This document shows positions 1-9,581 of a stretch of 64,000 nt of DNA, in pieces. Made by a program: the position numbers and the translations under genes. The notes under the pieces are model-generated. The model was not told where the DNA came from and ran no database searches. It saw only the letters and a list, made by a program, of their open reading frames with translations. Position 1 is the stretch's first letter. Each line of letters opens with the position of its first letter. Source of the stretch: Neptunitalea lumnitzerae (GTDB lineage: Bacteria; Bacteroidota; Bacteroidia; Flavobacteriales; Flavobacteriaceae); assembly GCF_027924185.1 (NCBI RefSeq), contig NZ_BRVO01000002.1:868001-932000 (forward strand), read 5' to 3'.

Positions 1-966
1 CATAGATGCCCACCATACACCAGCACTATCTGCTTTACAAGATCCTCCAGCAGAACTCCAAATAAGTGCTTGATCTGGTCTTGACGCCATCCAAAATAAT
101 CCCTTACTTCTAATTACATTTCTTGGAAATTCTTGATTTATGAAATCCATAAATCTATCTGGATGAAAGGGGCGCCTACTATTAAAAACAAAAGAACTTA
201 TACCATATTCTTCTGTTTCAGGAGTATGTTCATGTTCTAGCTCATTTATCCAACCGGCAGAACGCTCTGCCTTCTCATAGTCAAACAATCCAGTATTCAC
301 AACGCTTTCAATGGGCACATTACTATGTTGGGTAGGTAATATAAGAGCATCTGCATTTAACTTTTGAAGTATTGCATACAACTCTTTCAACTGTTCTTCT
401 GTAATTAAATCAACCTTATTTAAAACAATAACATTGGCAAACTCTACTTGATCGGTTAATAAATTTACAATTGTTCTATTGTCATCTGGTATATCTGTAA
501 GATCACGGGTAGCTAGATAGTCGGAACTAGAAAAGTCTTTTAAAAAATTAAGCGCATCTACTACCGTTACCATGGTATCAATATAACTAAAAGAGCTTAA
601 ATCAATTGTTCCGTCTGCACTTTCAAAAGAGAAAGTTTGTGCTACAGGTATAGGCTCACTAATACCAGTACTTTCTATAAGTAAATAATCAAATCTGTCT
701 TGCTTAGCTAACTTCTCTACTTCAATCATCAAGTCTTCTCTAAGCGTACAACAAATACAACCATTACTCATTTCTACTAATTTTTCGTCTGTCCGAGATA
801 ATATATGCTCATTTTCTACCAGTTGGGAATCAATATTTACTTCACTCATATCATTTACAATAACTGCAACCTTAAGCCCTTTTTTATTGTGTAATATATG
901 ATTGAGTAATGTGGTTTTTCCTGCTCCTAAAAATCCACTAAGTACAGTAACGGGAAGCTTTTTCAT
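1..966 (-). CDS. CobW/COG0523-family GTP-binding metallochaperone (3' end outside window)
   Basis: The reading frame runs off the left edge, so about 320 N-terminal residues are visible and the end of the C-terminal CobW_C domain is missing. A Walker A motif GFLGAGKTT lies at residues 10-18. The family metal-binding motif GCICCTLR is near residue 70, and a VLNKVD guanine-specificity motif is near residue 160. COG0523 proteins are GTPases that deliver zinc, cobalt or other metals to client proteins, often under metal starvation. The start is the ATG at 966. The promoter upstream is overlapped by two related palindromes, which suggests control by a metal-sensing repressor. The exact metal and client cannot be read from the sequence. 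Confidence 0.93.
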   Translation of the reverse strand, partial: MKKLPVTVLSGFLGAGKTTLLNHILHNKKGLKVAVIVNDMSEVNIDSQLVENEHILSRTDEKLVEMSNGCICCTLREDLMIEVEKLAKQDRFDYLLIESTGISEPIPVAQTFSFESADGTIDLSSFSYIDTMVTVVDALNFLKDFSSSDYLATRDLTDIPDDNRTIVNLLTDQVEFANVIVLNKVDLITEEQLKELYAILQKLNADALILPTQHSNVPIESVVNTGLFDYEKAERSAGWINELEHEHTPETEEYGISSFVFNSRRPFHPDRFMDFINQEFPRNVIRSKGLFWMASRPDQALIWSSAGGSCKADSAGVWWASM

Positions 967-1021
967 TTTAAGTTTGTTTTACATGCTATTCTTTAAAACA
1001 ATAAAATAATGACTCATTTTA

Positions 1022-1074
1022 TTGCAACTACAATGCAAATATAACAAACTATCTATTAATGCAACTAAGTTGCT
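1022..1074 (-). promoter_or_regulatory. Promoter of the COG0523 gene with two overlapping operator-like palindromes
   Basis: On the minus strand a -7 box TATATTTG (1036-1043) follows a -33 TTG (1062-1064) with an 18 nt spacer, matching the Bacteroidota housekeeping promoter. Two 15 bp sites sharing the + strand half TGCAACTA lie on it: 1023-1037 (TGCAACTACAATGCA) and 1060-1074 (TGCAACTAAGTTGCT, nearly perfect palindrome). One covers the -33 box and the other abuts or overlaps the -7 box, as expected of repressor operators. A Fur/Zur-type regulator is inferred from the neighbouring gene only. Confidence 0.65.
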
Positions 1075-1241
1075 TTAAAATAATTTTAACGCTATTATAC
1101 GTTAGATCCAACTTAAAATAAAGCTTCTTAAGAAAAAACGACTTATTATAGAAACGATCAAATTAAAAATTACTTAAATATAAGTATTTGAAAAACAGTA
1201 TTTTAAACATATATTACAAGTGCTAATTAAAATTGATTTGT

Positions 1242-2591
1242 ATGAATTTCATTAAATCTATAATATATATATATTTAAGTCTGGCAATGTTTTTAGATAT
1301 GAAAGCTTTTGCTAACGAACCACCTAACAATAGGCCTACTCTTAACCCCATAGAGGTACAAAGTCAAGTAAATTGTAACGTCCTATTCTTAATAACTATA
1401 AAAGCCATGGGGACTGGAGAACTTATCCCTAATTCTTTATTAAAGATTAAGGATAGTGATAATAACATATTAAAAATATTAACAGCGAATAGAGATGGTT
1501 TTATAGCTATAAACTTACCCTGTAAAAAAGATTATAAATTAGAAATTTACTCTGAAGGTTATGAAAATAAGATGATAGAAATAAAATACGTGAATAACAT
1601 CCCTATAATATTAGAAATTAATTTAGAGCCTCTTCTTAAATCATCCAATCCTTATGCTAATTTTTCTTTTAATCCTATATTTTTTGACGTAAATGATACG
1701 AATATAAATACAGAAAATAAGGTACAACTAGATGCTTTGACTGAACTTATGAAGAAATACCCAGGGATAAATATTAAAATAGAAGCATATGCAGATATAA
1801 GAGGTAGTGAAAGTTACAACTTAAAACTTACTGATAAAAGAGCTAAAACTTTAAAACAGTATCTCATTTCTAGAGGTATTTCGGAAGAAAGACTCATTAG
1901 TGAAGGTATGGGAGAGATAAACCCTTTGATTGATTGCAAAGCTGGTTGTACTAGTGAAGACCTTCAGAAAAACAGAAGAGCGGATATTGTAATTCTTAAC
2001 TACGAAACTAATGAATTGGATATTCCTTCACCATCAGAAATTGAAAAACTAAGTCCCCATTTATTTTCAACAAGTAAAACGCTAAACGATTTAGATCTAA
2101 AGCTCACAAATGCACTTGCAAATTCAGGATATAAAAATATAAGGTATTATATTAAAGATAAAGGGTATGCTATCATTACTCAAATTGAACAAACGAATAA
2201 AAATTGGGTATCATTAAATGATGCAAATAGGTGGGTAGTAGGTAATGAGCCTGCTAGAGATCCCTCAGAAAACTATTTCTATTACTGGCTTTATCCTGTA
2301 AAAGGATATTATAGATTTTTTATTTTTTTAGTACACAATGAAACTGTACAAATTTCTCCTAGAACAGCCATTAATTCACAAATAGCAAAAGATATTTTAA
2401 GCAATGCAATTTATCGTGATCTACCCGATGATTTAAAAACTAAAATGGCAGAAAATTATAAGGTTACCGTTTTTATTTATCAATTTGAAAAAAGAGAGAA
2501 TGAAAAGATTGCCAGTCATATAAAATTAAGCCCTAATCCAGGAGAAAATTTAAAATTATCAGGAATCTTAAAAACTTTAGAAAATGATTAA
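1242..2591 (+). CDS. OmpA-family C-terminal domain protein
   Basis: About 449 aa when started at the ATG at 1242; the longer frame begins at a TTG and is less likely. The protein has an N-terminal signal peptide, then a carboxypeptidase-regulatory-like beta domain (about residues 45-125), then an OmpA/MotB domain (about 145-260) with the usual peptidoglycan-binding signature NRRADIVI. The remaining ~190 residues match no domain I recognise. OmpA domains anchor the outer membrane to peptidoglycan. It overlaps the next small membrane gene by 8 bp, so the two are probably co-transcribed. Its specific role is unknown. Confidence 0.85.
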   Translation: MNFIKSIIYIYLSLAMFLDMKAFANEPPNNRPTLNPIEVQSQVNCNVLFLITIKAMGTGELIPNSLLKIKDSDNNILKILTANRDGFIAINLPCKKDYKLEIYSEGYENKMIEIKYVNNIPIILEINLEPLLKSSNPYANFSFNPIFFDVNDTNINTENKVQLDALTELMKKYPGINIKIEAYADIRGSESYNLKLTDKRAKTLKQYLISRGISEERLISEGMGEINPLIDCKAGCTSEDLQKNRRADIVILNYETNELDIPSPSEIEKLSPHLFSTSKTLNDLDLKLTNALANSGYKNIRYYIKDKGYAIITQIEQTNKNWVSLNDANRWVVGNEPARDPSENYFYYWLYPVKGYYRFFIFLVHNETVQISPRTAINSQIAKDILSNAIYRDLPDDLKTKMAENYKVTVFIYQFEKRENEKIASHIKLSPNPGENLKLSGILKTLEND

Positions 2592-3000
2592 TTTTACAAA
2601 AGCAAGAAAAAAAATAGCCCTATTGTGGTTTAGCGTTGCAGCCATTATTTTTATATTAATGCTTGCAAGAACTATTACTGGTAAATTTGATGACCATATT
2701 AATGAAGCGTGGGGATGGTTTACTCAAAATCTATCTCCTACCCTACTGCTGATAATATCTTCTTTCTTCACTGATGGAAAAGACCATCTAACCGAAGTAA
2801 CTATTGATAAATTTAGATTTCGACTTTCTTTCTATCTTTCCTTATTTTATCTGTTAGTACTATTAACTGTATTAGGTGTTAAAAATATAAATGTTATTGA
2901 ATGGCTTCAAAGTTCCAATATATATTTAGGAATACTTCAAGGTATAGTAGCAAGCTCCATAGGTATGTTTTTTATTAATAAAACTTCGAATTCATCCTAA
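2584..3000 (+). CDS. Small integral membrane protein, unknown function
   Basis: 138 aa with about four hydrophobic segments (around residues 10-30, 48-62, 78-100 and 113-131), consistent with an inner-membrane protein. It begins inside the 3' end of the OmpA-domain gene (8 bp overlap), which implies translational coupling. No family is recognised. The bidirectional terminator at 3110-3138 ends the unit. Confidence 0.7.
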   Translation: MINFTKARKKIALLWFSVAAIIFILMLARTITGKFDDHINEAWGWFTQNLSPTLLLIISSFFTDGKDHLTEVTIDKFRFRLSFYLSLFYLLVLLTVLGVKNINVIEWLQSSNIYLGILQGIVASSIGMFFINKTSNSS

Positions 3001-3109
3001 TTCCTAATCGTTATAAGAATTCAATTACATGAAAACTATCAAGTCTTTGACTAATCTATACTTGATGATTTACCTTATCCGAAAAAACAATTAAAAAGAA
3101 TATATAACT

Positions 3110-3138
3110 AAAAAGGCTCCCAATTGGGAGCCTTTTTT
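3110..3138. terminator. Bidirectional intrinsic terminator between the small membrane gene and typA
   Basis: A GGCTCCC/GGGAGCC hairpin with an AATT loop is flanked by A- and T-runs, so it can end transcription from both converging sides. Confidence 0.85.
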
Positions 3139-3157
3139 ATATAAATAATAGCTATTA

Positions 3158-4963
3158 TTATCCTATTTGTTTTTCCATACGCTTACGCTCGTTTTCATCT
3201 AAATAGATTTTACGTAAACGCATTGAATTTGGAGTAACCTCTACATATTCATCTTTCTGAATATATTCTAAAGCTTCCTCTAAAGAGAATTTAATTGGCG
3301 GTGCTAATTTTACTTTATCATCAGCTCCTGAAGAACGTACGTTAGATAATTTCTTAGTCTTAGTTACATTCACAACCATATCATCACTACGTGAGTTTTC
3401 TCCAATTACCTGACCTGTATAAATCTCTTCACCTGGGTGAACAAAGAATTTACCACGCTCTTGTAATTTATCTAAAGAATAAGGAATTGCAGTACCTTTT
3501 TCCATTGAAATTAAAGATCCATTATTTCTTCCTGGAATTTCACCTTTATAAGGTTGGAACTCTAAGAATCTGTGGTTCATGATAGCCTCACCAGCAGTAG
3601 CTGTAAGTAATTGATTTCTTAAACCAATAATACCTCTAGAAGGAATATTAAATTTAATAATCATACGCTCTCCTTTTGGTTCCATACTAAGCATTTCACC
3701 TTTACGTAAAGTAACCATTTCAACAGCCTTACCAGATACATCTTCAGGAAGGTCAATAGTTAACTCCTCAACTGGCTCACACTTCACACCATCAACTTCT
3801 TTGATGATAACCTGTGGCTGCCCAATTTGTAACTCATACCCTTCTCTTCTCATAGTTTCTATAAGTACAGATAAGTGTAATACACCTCTACCAAAAACCA
3901 TAAATTTATCAGCACTTCCAGTATCTTCTACACGTAAAGCTAAGTTCTTTTCTAATTCTTTAGATAAACGGTCTTTAATGTGTCTAGAAGTAACAAACTT
4001 ACCATCTTTACCAAAGAAAGGAGAGTCGTTAATAGTAAATAACATACTCATGGTAGGCTCATCTATAGCAATAGTTGGTAATGCTTCCGGATTTTCAAAA
4101 TCTGCAATGGTGTCACCAATATCAAATCCTTCTAAACCAGCAATAGCACAAATATCTCCAGCTTGTACCTCTTCAACTTTTACTCTTCCAAGTCCATCAA
4201 ATAACTGAAGTTCTTTTATTTTAGATTTTACAATCTTTCCATCTCTTTTTACCAAAGAAACGTTCATACCTGATTTAAGCTCACCTCTTTGTAATCTACC
4301 AATAGCAATTCTACCAGTAAAAGAAGAATAATCTAAAGAAGTAATTAACATTTGAGTAGAACCTTCTTCTATTTTTGGAGAAGGAATATGCTCTACTACC
4401 ATATCTAATAATGGCTCAATGTTCTCTGTTTGGTTTTGCCAATCATCAGACATCCAATTGTTCTTAGCAGAACCATAAACTGTAGGGAAGTCTAACTGCC
4501 ACTCTTCTGCTCCTAATTCAAACATAAGGTCAAAAACAGCTTCATGAACTTCATCAGGAGTACAGTTTTCTTTATCTACCTTATTTACAACCACACATGG
4601 TTTCAATTTCATTTCAATAGCCTTCTGTAACACAAAACGTGTTTGAGGCATTGGTCCTTCAAAAGCATCTACTAACAATAACACACCATCTGCCATGTTA
4701 AGTACACGCTCTACCTCTCCACCGAAATCGGCGTGACCAGGAGTATCAATAATATTGATTTTTGTTCCTTTATAGTTAACAGAAACGTTTTTAGAAAGAA
4801 TAGTAATTCCACGCTCTCTTTCAAGATCATTATTATCAAGAATCAATTCTCCTGTATCCTGATTGTCTCTAAATAATTCGCAGTGATGCAATATTTTATC
4901 AACCAACGTAGTCTTACCGTGGTCAACGTGTGCAATAATGGCAATGTTTTTAATGGCTGTCAT
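3158..4963 (-). CDS. typA: Ribosome-associated translational GTPase TypA/BipA
   Basis: 601 aa, the usual length for the family. The N-terminal EF-Tu-like G domain has AHVDHGKTT (residues 11-19), the DTPGHADF switch II motif and NKVDK. It is followed by a beta-barrel domain, EF-G-like domains III and V, and the TypA-specific C-terminal domain. TypA binds 70S ribosomes and helps with ribosome assembly and stress adaptation. It is monocistronic here, divergent from kdsA and closed by the terminator at 3110-3138. Confidence 0.97.
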   Translation of the reverse strand: MTAIKNIAIIAHVDHGKTTLVDKILHHCELFRDNQDTGELILDNNDLERERGITILSKNVSVNYKGTKINIIDTPGHADFGGEVERVLNMADGVLLLVDAFEGPMPQTRFVLQKAIEMKLKPCVVVNKVDKENCTPDEVHEAVFDLMFELGAEEWQLDFPTVYGSAKNNWMSDDWQNQTENIEPLLDMVVEHIPSPKIEEGSTQMLITSLDYSSFTGRIAIGRLQRGELKSGMNVSLVKRDGKIVKSKIKELQLFDGLGRVKVEEVQAGDICAIAGLEGFDIGDTIADFENPEALPTIAIDEPTMSMLFTINDSPFFGKDGKFVTSRHIKDRLSKELEKNLALRVEDTGSADKFMVFGRGVLHLSVLIETMRREGYELQIGQPQVIIKEVDGVKCEPVEELTIDLPEDVSGKAVEMVTLRKGEMLSMEPKGERMIIKFNIPSRGIIGLRNQLLTATAGEAIMNHRFLEFQPYKGEIPGRNNGSLISMEKGTAIPYSLDKLQERGKFFVHPGEEIYTGQVIGENSRSDDMVVNVTKTKKLSNVRSSGADDKVKLAPPIKFSLEEALEYIQKDEYVEVTPNSMRLRKIYLDENERKRMEKQIG

Positions 4964-5142
4964 TAAGTATGTATTTAAGGGCGCAAATTTAGTTTTATTT
5001 TTTAACTTCTATGTACTATTTACAACAATTATTAAAAATCTTAACCAATTAATAATTAAACCGTTACAAAACACAGGCTATACAAGCAAGTTTCCTAACA
5101 TTTATAAATAACTATTTCACAATCTATACAACTATAATATTG

Positions 5143-5150
5143 TATCTTTG
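5143..5150 (+). promoter_or_regulatory. -7 promoter box of kdsA
   Basis: TATCTTTG matches TAnnTTTG and lies 26 bp before the kdsA start. No clear -33 TTG is visible at 18-23 nt upstream. Confidence 0.55.
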
Positions 5151-5176
5151 CAACACTTTTTTTAAGAAGATTTTTT

Positions 5177-5998
5177 ATGGATTTAAATGCAATACCCAAA
5201 CTTAAAAATTTGGATAGCAATAATTTCTTCCTTTTAGCTGGACCGTGTGCTATTGAAGGAGAAGACATGGCTTTAAGAATAGCTGAAAAAGTAGTTGCTA
5301 TTACTGATAAACTAGAAATACCATACATTTTTAAAGGTAGTTTTAAAAAAGCAAACAGAAGTAGAATAGATTCATTTACTGGAATTGGAGATGAGAAAGC
5401 ATTAAAAATTCTAAAGAAAGTTTCTGAAACTTTTGGTGTACCTACCGTTACCGATATTCACGAAATTAGTGACGCAGCATTAGCAGCCCAATATGTAGAT
5501 GTATTACAAATACCTGCCTTTTTAGTAAGACAGACAGATTTAGTGGTTGCGGCAGCCAATACAGGAAAAGTTGTAAACCTTAAAAAAGGACAGTTTATGA
5601 GTCCGGAAAGCATGAAACATGCAGTTACTAAGGTAAAAGACTGTAATAACCAGCAAGTAATGATTACCGATAGAGGTACCATGTTTGGCTACCAAGATAT
5701 GATTGTAGATTTTAGAGGTATCCCTACCATGAAACAATATGCTCCTACCGTGTTAGATGTTACGCACAGTTTACAACAGCCTAACCAAACTAGTGGAGTT
5801 ACAGGAGGAAGACCAGACATGATTGAAACTATTGCCAGAGCAGGTATTGCTACTGGTGTAGATGGTTTATTTATGGAAACACATTTTGACCCAGCGAATG
5901 CTAAAAGTGATGGAGCTAATATGCTACATTTAGACTATCTAGAAAAAGTACTTACCAATCTAACGGCTATTAGAAAAACAATTAATAATTTAGAATAA
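5177..5998 (+). CDS. kdsA: 3-deoxy-8-phosphooctulonate synthase (KDO-8-P synthase)
   Basis: 273 aa, the normal length. It condenses phosphoenolpyruvate with arabinose-5-phosphate to give KDO-8-phosphate, the first committed step toward the KDO of lipopolysaccharide. Family motifs are present: LAGPCAIEG near residue 20, FKGSFKKANR near 52 with the substrate-binding lysines, and the C-terminal metal-site region GLFMETHFDP. The ATG at 5177 follows a TATCTTTG promoter box. The next gene, an outer-membrane protein, starts 11 bp after the stop, so the two probably share a transcript. Confidence 0.97.
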   Translation: MDLNAIPKLKNLDSNNFFLLAGPCAIEGEDMALRIAEKVVAITDKLEIPYIFKGSFKKANRSRIDSFTGIGDEKALKILKKVSETFGVPTVTDIHEISDAALAAQYVDVLQIPAFLVRQTDLVVAAANTGKVVNLKKGQFMSPESMKHAVTKVKDCNNQQVMITDRGTMFGYQDMIVDFRGIPTMKQYAPTVLDVTHSLQQPNQTSGVTGGRPDMIETIARAGIATGVDGLFMETHFDPANAKSDGANMLHLDYLEKVLTNLTAIRKTINNLE

Positions 5999-6009
5999 CT
6001 CCCCTATTA

Positions 6010-6864
6010 ATGCTTAAACAATTATTAGCTATTAGTTGTATATGTTTTGCAACTGTAGCCAGCTTTGCTCAAGAAGAAAAGCAAGATGATAAATACACTA
6101 GCCACAATAAAGGAAAAATATTCTTTTATTGGGGTGGTAACGGTTCTAACTACACCAAGTCTGATATTCACTTTAGAGGTAATGGTTATAACTTTACAGT
6201 ACATGACGCTATTGCACACGACAAACCACGTGGATGGAGCATAGATTACATTAACCCTTCTAGAATGACCATACCGCAAACAAACTTTGAAGTTGGTTAT
6301 TTTATTTCCGATCATTACAATGTTTCATTTAAAGTAGATCACATGAAATACGTAATGACTCAATATCAACAAGCAACAGTGAGCGGACTTATTAATTTAC
6401 CCGAATCTGAAGCCGGATCTGAGTTTAATGGTATCTATAATAATGATGAAGTTTATATGACCGAAGATTTTTTAATGTTTGAGCATACAGACGGACTTAA
6501 TTACATACACCTAGGGCTTTCAAGATTTGATGATGTAACCAGTTTATTAGGACCTATTAATACTGATGTTTTTCAAATAAACGTAACCGAAGGTATTGGT
6601 GGTGGTATTTTATTACCAAAAACAAACGCCACATTATTAAGTAAAGAGCGCCATGACGATTTTCACGTTTCAGGATATGGAGTATCGGCAGATGTTGGTG
6701 TAAACCTTACTTTTTTCAAACACTTTTTTGTGAGAGGATCTCTTAAAGGAGGATTTATTGACATGCCAAACATTAGAACTACCAACGATACTTCTGACAA
6801 GGCAAAACAACATTTCTTTTTCTACGAAAGACTTATAGGTTTCGGAGTTATTTTTAAAATATAA
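6010..6864 (+). CDS. Uncharacterised outer-membrane beta-barrel protein
   Basis: 284 aa with a signal peptide cleaved after about residue 20 (cleavage context ASFAQ). The mature part alternates polar and aromatic residues, as in beta strands, and ends in a hydrophobic strand FGVIFKI, typical of an outer-membrane barrel. The motif YWGGNGSNYTKSDIHFRG near residue 40 looks like that of a conserved Bacteroidota family without assigned function. It is 11 bp downstream of kdsA and probably in the same operon. A bidirectional terminator follows. Confidence 0.75.
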   Translation: MLKQLLAISCICFATVASFAQEEKQDDKYTSHNKGKIFFYWGGNGSNYTKSDIHFRGNGYNFTVHDAIAHDKPRGWSIDYINPSRMTIPQTNFEVGYFISDHYNVSFKVDHMKYVMTQYQQATVSGLINLPESEAGSEFNGIYNNDEVYMTEDFLMFEHTDGLNYIHLGLSRFDDVTSLLGPINTDVFQINVTEGIGGGILLPKTNATLLSKERHDDFHVSGYGVSADVGVNLTFFKHFFVRGSLKGGFIDMPNIRTTNDTSDKAKQHFFFYERLIGFGVIFKI

Positions 6865-6896
6865 CCGAAACACCTATCCTAATTATAACCTAAACT

Positions 6897-6929
6897 AAAA
6901 AAGGCTTTATCATATGATAAAGCCTTTTT
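6897..6929. terminator. Bidirectional intrinsic terminator
   Basis: A perfect stem AAAAAGGCTTTATCA / TGATAAAGCCTTTTT with a 2-3 nt loop, A-rich on one side and T-rich on the other, lies between two converging genes. Confidence 0.88.
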
Positions 6930-6953
6930 CATTATATAGTTAAAGCAGTTTCA

Positions 6954-8216
6954 TTAGCTACCCATAGCTTGCGCTACAGCAGCAGAAATACGCTTATAAG
7001 TACCATTAACTAATTTCTCTCTAATAGCTTCAAAAGCGGTTAAAGTTTCCTGAATATCTTCTAAAGAGTGAGAAGCCGTAGGAATCATTCTTAATAAAAT
7101 AATACCTTTAGGAATTACAGGATAAACTACAATAGATAAAAAGATTCCGTAGTTTTCACGAAGATCATTTACCATAGCCATAGCTTCTGGAATACTACCT
7201 TCTAAATACACAGGAGTTACACAAGTGTTCGTATCACCTATATTAAACCCTCTTTCTTTTAACCCGTTTTGTAAATTATTTACATTCTCCCAAAGCTTAT
7301 TTTTAAGCTCAGGCATTGTTTTAAGCATATGTAAACGCTTTAATGCACCTTTCGTATAAATCATTGGTAATGATTTAGCGAACATCTGAGAACGTAAGTT
7401 ATATTTTAAGTAATCGATAGTATCTTTATCGGCAGCCACAAAAGCACCAATACTAGCCATAGATTTTGCGAATGTAGAAAAGTAAACATCAATTCCATCT
7501 TGACATCCCTGCTCTTCACCTGCACCAGCACCAGTAGCACCTAGCGTACCAAATCCATGAGCATCATCTACTAAGAATCTAAAATTAAATTTCTCTTTAA
7601 GGGCTATAATTTCTTTTAGTTTACCTTGTTGCCCACGCATACCAAATACACCTTCACTAATTACTAAAATACCTCCATTAGTTTCAGAAGCAATTTTAGT
7701 AGCACGTTGTAAGTTTTTCTCTAAACTTTCAATATCGTTATGTTGGTATGTAAAACGTTTACCGTGGTGTAAACGAACACCATCAATAATACATGCATGA
7801 GAATCTACATCATAAACAATTACATCGTTTTTAGTAACCAATGCATCAATGATAGAAACCATACCTTGGTATCCGAAGTTTAAAACATAAGCAGCTTCTT
7901 TCTTAACAAACTCAGCTAACTCATCTTGTAATTGTTCGTGAACCGTTGTGTGCCCACTCATCATTCTTGCTCCCATAGGATAAGCAGCACCATATTCCTG
8001 AGCTACCTCAGCATCAATCTTTCGTACTTCAGGATGATTACCTAAACCTAAGTAATCATTAATACTCCAGTTTAAAATATCCTTTCCACGAAATTTCATT
8101 TTCGGGCTAAGCTCTCCTTCTAATTTTGGAAATACATAATATCCTTCTGCATGCGTTGCCCATTTACCTAAAGGGCCCTTATTTTGCTGTATTCTCTCGA
8201 ATAAATCTTTTACCAT
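6954..8216 (-). CDS. capB: PLP-dependent alpha-oxoamine synthase; candidate cysteate-C-acyltransferase (CapB) or serine palmitoyltransferase
   Basis: About 420 aa from the ATG at 8216 (the frame extends to a TTG at 8228). This is a fold-type I PLP enzyme of the alpha-oxoamine synthase family (KBL, AONS, SPT). It has VDDAHGFGTLG near residue 220 and the PLP-lysine region STFAKSMAS near 250. Bacteroidota homologues with this long N-terminus make either 3-ketosphinganine from serine or 3-ketocapnine from cysteate and acyl-CoA. The gene immediately upstream is a cysteine-synthase-fold protein, so the CapB assignment is favoured, giving sulfonolipids of the outer membrane. That substrate assignment is inference. 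No CapC-type dehydrogenase is adjacent. Confidence 0.7.
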   Translation of the reverse strand: MVKDLFERIQQNKGPLGKWATHAEGYYVFPKLEGELSPKMKFRGKDILNWSINDYLGLGNHPEVRKIDAEVAQEYGAAYPMGARMMSGHTTVHEQLQDELAEFVKKEAAYVLNFGYQGMVSIIDALVTKNDVIVYDVDSHACIIDGVRLHHGKRFTYQHNDIESLEKNLQRATKIASETNGGILVISEGVFGMRGQQGKLKEIIALKEKFNFRFLVDDAHGFGTLGATGAGAGEEQGCQDGIDVYFSTFAKSMASIGAFVAADKDTIDYLKYNLRSQMFAKSLPMIYTKGALKRLHMLKTMPELKNKLWENVNNLQNGLKERGFNIGDTNTCVTPVYLEGSIPEAMAMVNDLRENYGIFLSIVVYPVIPKGIILLRMIPTASHSLEDIQETLTAFEAIREKLVNGTYKRISAAVAQAMGS

Positions 8217-8245
8217 TTTATGAAGCAATTGTATTTGAAATCAGG

Positions 8246-8253
8246 CAAAAGTA
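8246..8253 (-). promoter_or_regulatory. -7 promoter box of the capB-like gene
   Basis: Minus-strand TACTTTTG fits TAnnTTTG and sits 29 bp upstream of the ATG at 8216, excluding the TTG at 8228 as a likely start. It shows capB has its own promoter after the terminator that closes capA. Confidence 0.5.
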
Positions 8254-8408
8254 ATTAATTTTAGTTAGCATTCATAATTATTTACTTTGCAATTTGTGAT
8301 GTTAAGTTCCCTTAAACGCCTTTAAACACTAAGAGAAAAGCTTAAACACAATATTTAAAACAACAAACCTTCTAGATTTCAATAAGTTAACAATGTTTTA
8401 ACAATAAA

Positions 8409-8434
8409 AAAAGCAACCCAAAAGGGTTGCTTTT
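8409..8434 (-). terminator. Intrinsic terminator of the capA-like gene
   Basis: An AAGCAACCC / GGGTTGCTT hairpin with an A-rich loop and flanking A/T runs lies 19 bp past the stop of the upstream gene. Confidence 0.82.
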
Positions 8435-8452
8435 ATAATATATAAAATTCAA

Positions 8453-9493
8453 TTATTTTATGTATTCAATCTTTTGTGCCTCTTCAACATTCTTACTATC
8501 AAAGAAACCTTGATCTGCCATCCATTTATCACTATACACTTTACTCATGTATCTTGAACCATGATCAGGGAATATTGCTACTACAACACTATTCTCATCA
8601 AATTCGCCAGCTTCCGACAGTTGTTTAATAGCTTGCATTGCTGCACCAGAAGTATACCCTACAAATAAACCTTCTGTTTTAGAAATTTCTCTTGCAGTAT
8701 GTGCACTTTCTTCATCTGTAACCTTAATAAACTTATCAATTACATCAAAATCGGTAGCAGTAGGAATCAAATTCTTCCCTAAACCTTCAATTCTGTATGG
8801 ATAAATTTCATTAGTATCAAACTCTCTGGTTTCATGATACTTTTTAAGCACAGAACCATAAGCATCAACACCAATAACGGTTACCTCCGGATTTTGTTCT
8901 TTAACATATTTAGCAGTACCAGAAATTGTACCACCTGTACCACTACAAGCAATTAAATGTGTAATTTGACCTTTCGTTTGTTCCCAAATTTCTGGTCCGG
9001 TACTTTTGTAGTGAGCTTCTAAATTCAAGTCATTAAAGTACTGATTAATATAAATCGACCCTTTAATTTCTTCATGTAAACGTTTTGCCACCTCATAATA
9101 AGACCTAGGATCATCAGCACTTACGTGTGCAGGACACACATATACCTTTGCTCCCATAGCTCTAAGCATATCAATTTTGTCAGGAGATGATTTTGAGCTA
9201 ACTGCCAAAATACACTCATAACCCTTAATAATACTTACCATTGCTATACTAAAACCTGTATTACCAGAAGTAGTTTCTATAATAGTGTCTCCAGGTTTTA
9301 AAATCCCTCTTCTTTCTGCATCTTCTATAATATGAAGCGCTATTCTGTCTTTTGAAGAGTGCCCTGGATTAAAAGCTTCAACTTTGGCGAAAAAATTGCC
9401 TTTAAACTCTGAAGTGATTTTACTTAATTTAATCAGTGGAGTTTTGCCTACAAGCTCTAATACGTTGTTATAAGCATCTATCTTATGTTCCAT
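8453..9493 (-). CDS. capA: PLP-dependent cysteine synthase-family protein; candidate cysteate synthase (CapA)
   Basis: About 346 aa from the ATG at 9493; another ATG lies at 9520. The TTG at 9550 overlaps the -7 box and is excluded. It is a fold-type II PLP enzyme with the PLP lysine in NPGHSSKDR, the phosphate-binding TSGNTG loop, and GTGGT and GYTSGAA motifs. NPGHSSKDR departs from the NPGGSVKDR usual in O-acetylserine sulfhydrylases, and the SSKSSPDK segment replaces their MPETMS-type loop. Characterised CapA makes cysteate from O-phosphoserine and sulfite. Its placement next to an acyl-transferring alpha-oxoamine synthase favours this role over cysteine synthesis. The specificity is inferred, not shown. 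Confidence 0.7.
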   Translation of the reverse strand: MEHKIDAYNNVLELVGKTPLIKLSKITSEFKGNFFAKVEAFNPGHSSKDRIALHIIEDAERRGILKPGDTIIETTSGNTGFSIAMVSIIKGYECILAVSSKSSPDKIDMLRAMGAKVYVCPAHVSADDPRSYYEVAKRLHEEIKGSIYINQYFNDLNLEAHYKSTGPEIWEQTKGQITHLIACSGTGGTISGTAKYVKEQNPEVTVIGVDAYGSVLKKYHETREFDTNEIYPYRIEGLGKNLIPTATDFDVIDKFIKVTDEESAHTAREISKTEGLFVGYTSGAAMQAIKQLSEAGEFDENSVVVAIFPDHGSRYMSKVYSDKWMADQGFFDSKNVEEAQKIEYIK

Positions 9494-9547
9494 ATTGTTA
9501 TTGTTAGGGTAATGGTTCATTAAATTTTTTAAAACCACAAAACCATA

Positions 9548-9581
9548 CAAATGTAATTTATTTTTTTTAATTAGTGTACAA
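9548..9581 (-). promoter_or_regulatory. Promoter of the capA-like gene
   Basis: The minus-strand -7 box TACATTTG (9548-9555) has a TTG 23 nt upstream (9579-9581), inside the 3' end of the oligopeptidase gene. It helps exclude the TTG start at 9550. Confidence 0.5.

Noticed and set aside
9494-9550. N-terminal extension of the capA-like protein to a TTG at 9550
   Set aside because: The TTG overlaps the -7 promoter box, so the transcript likely starts after it.
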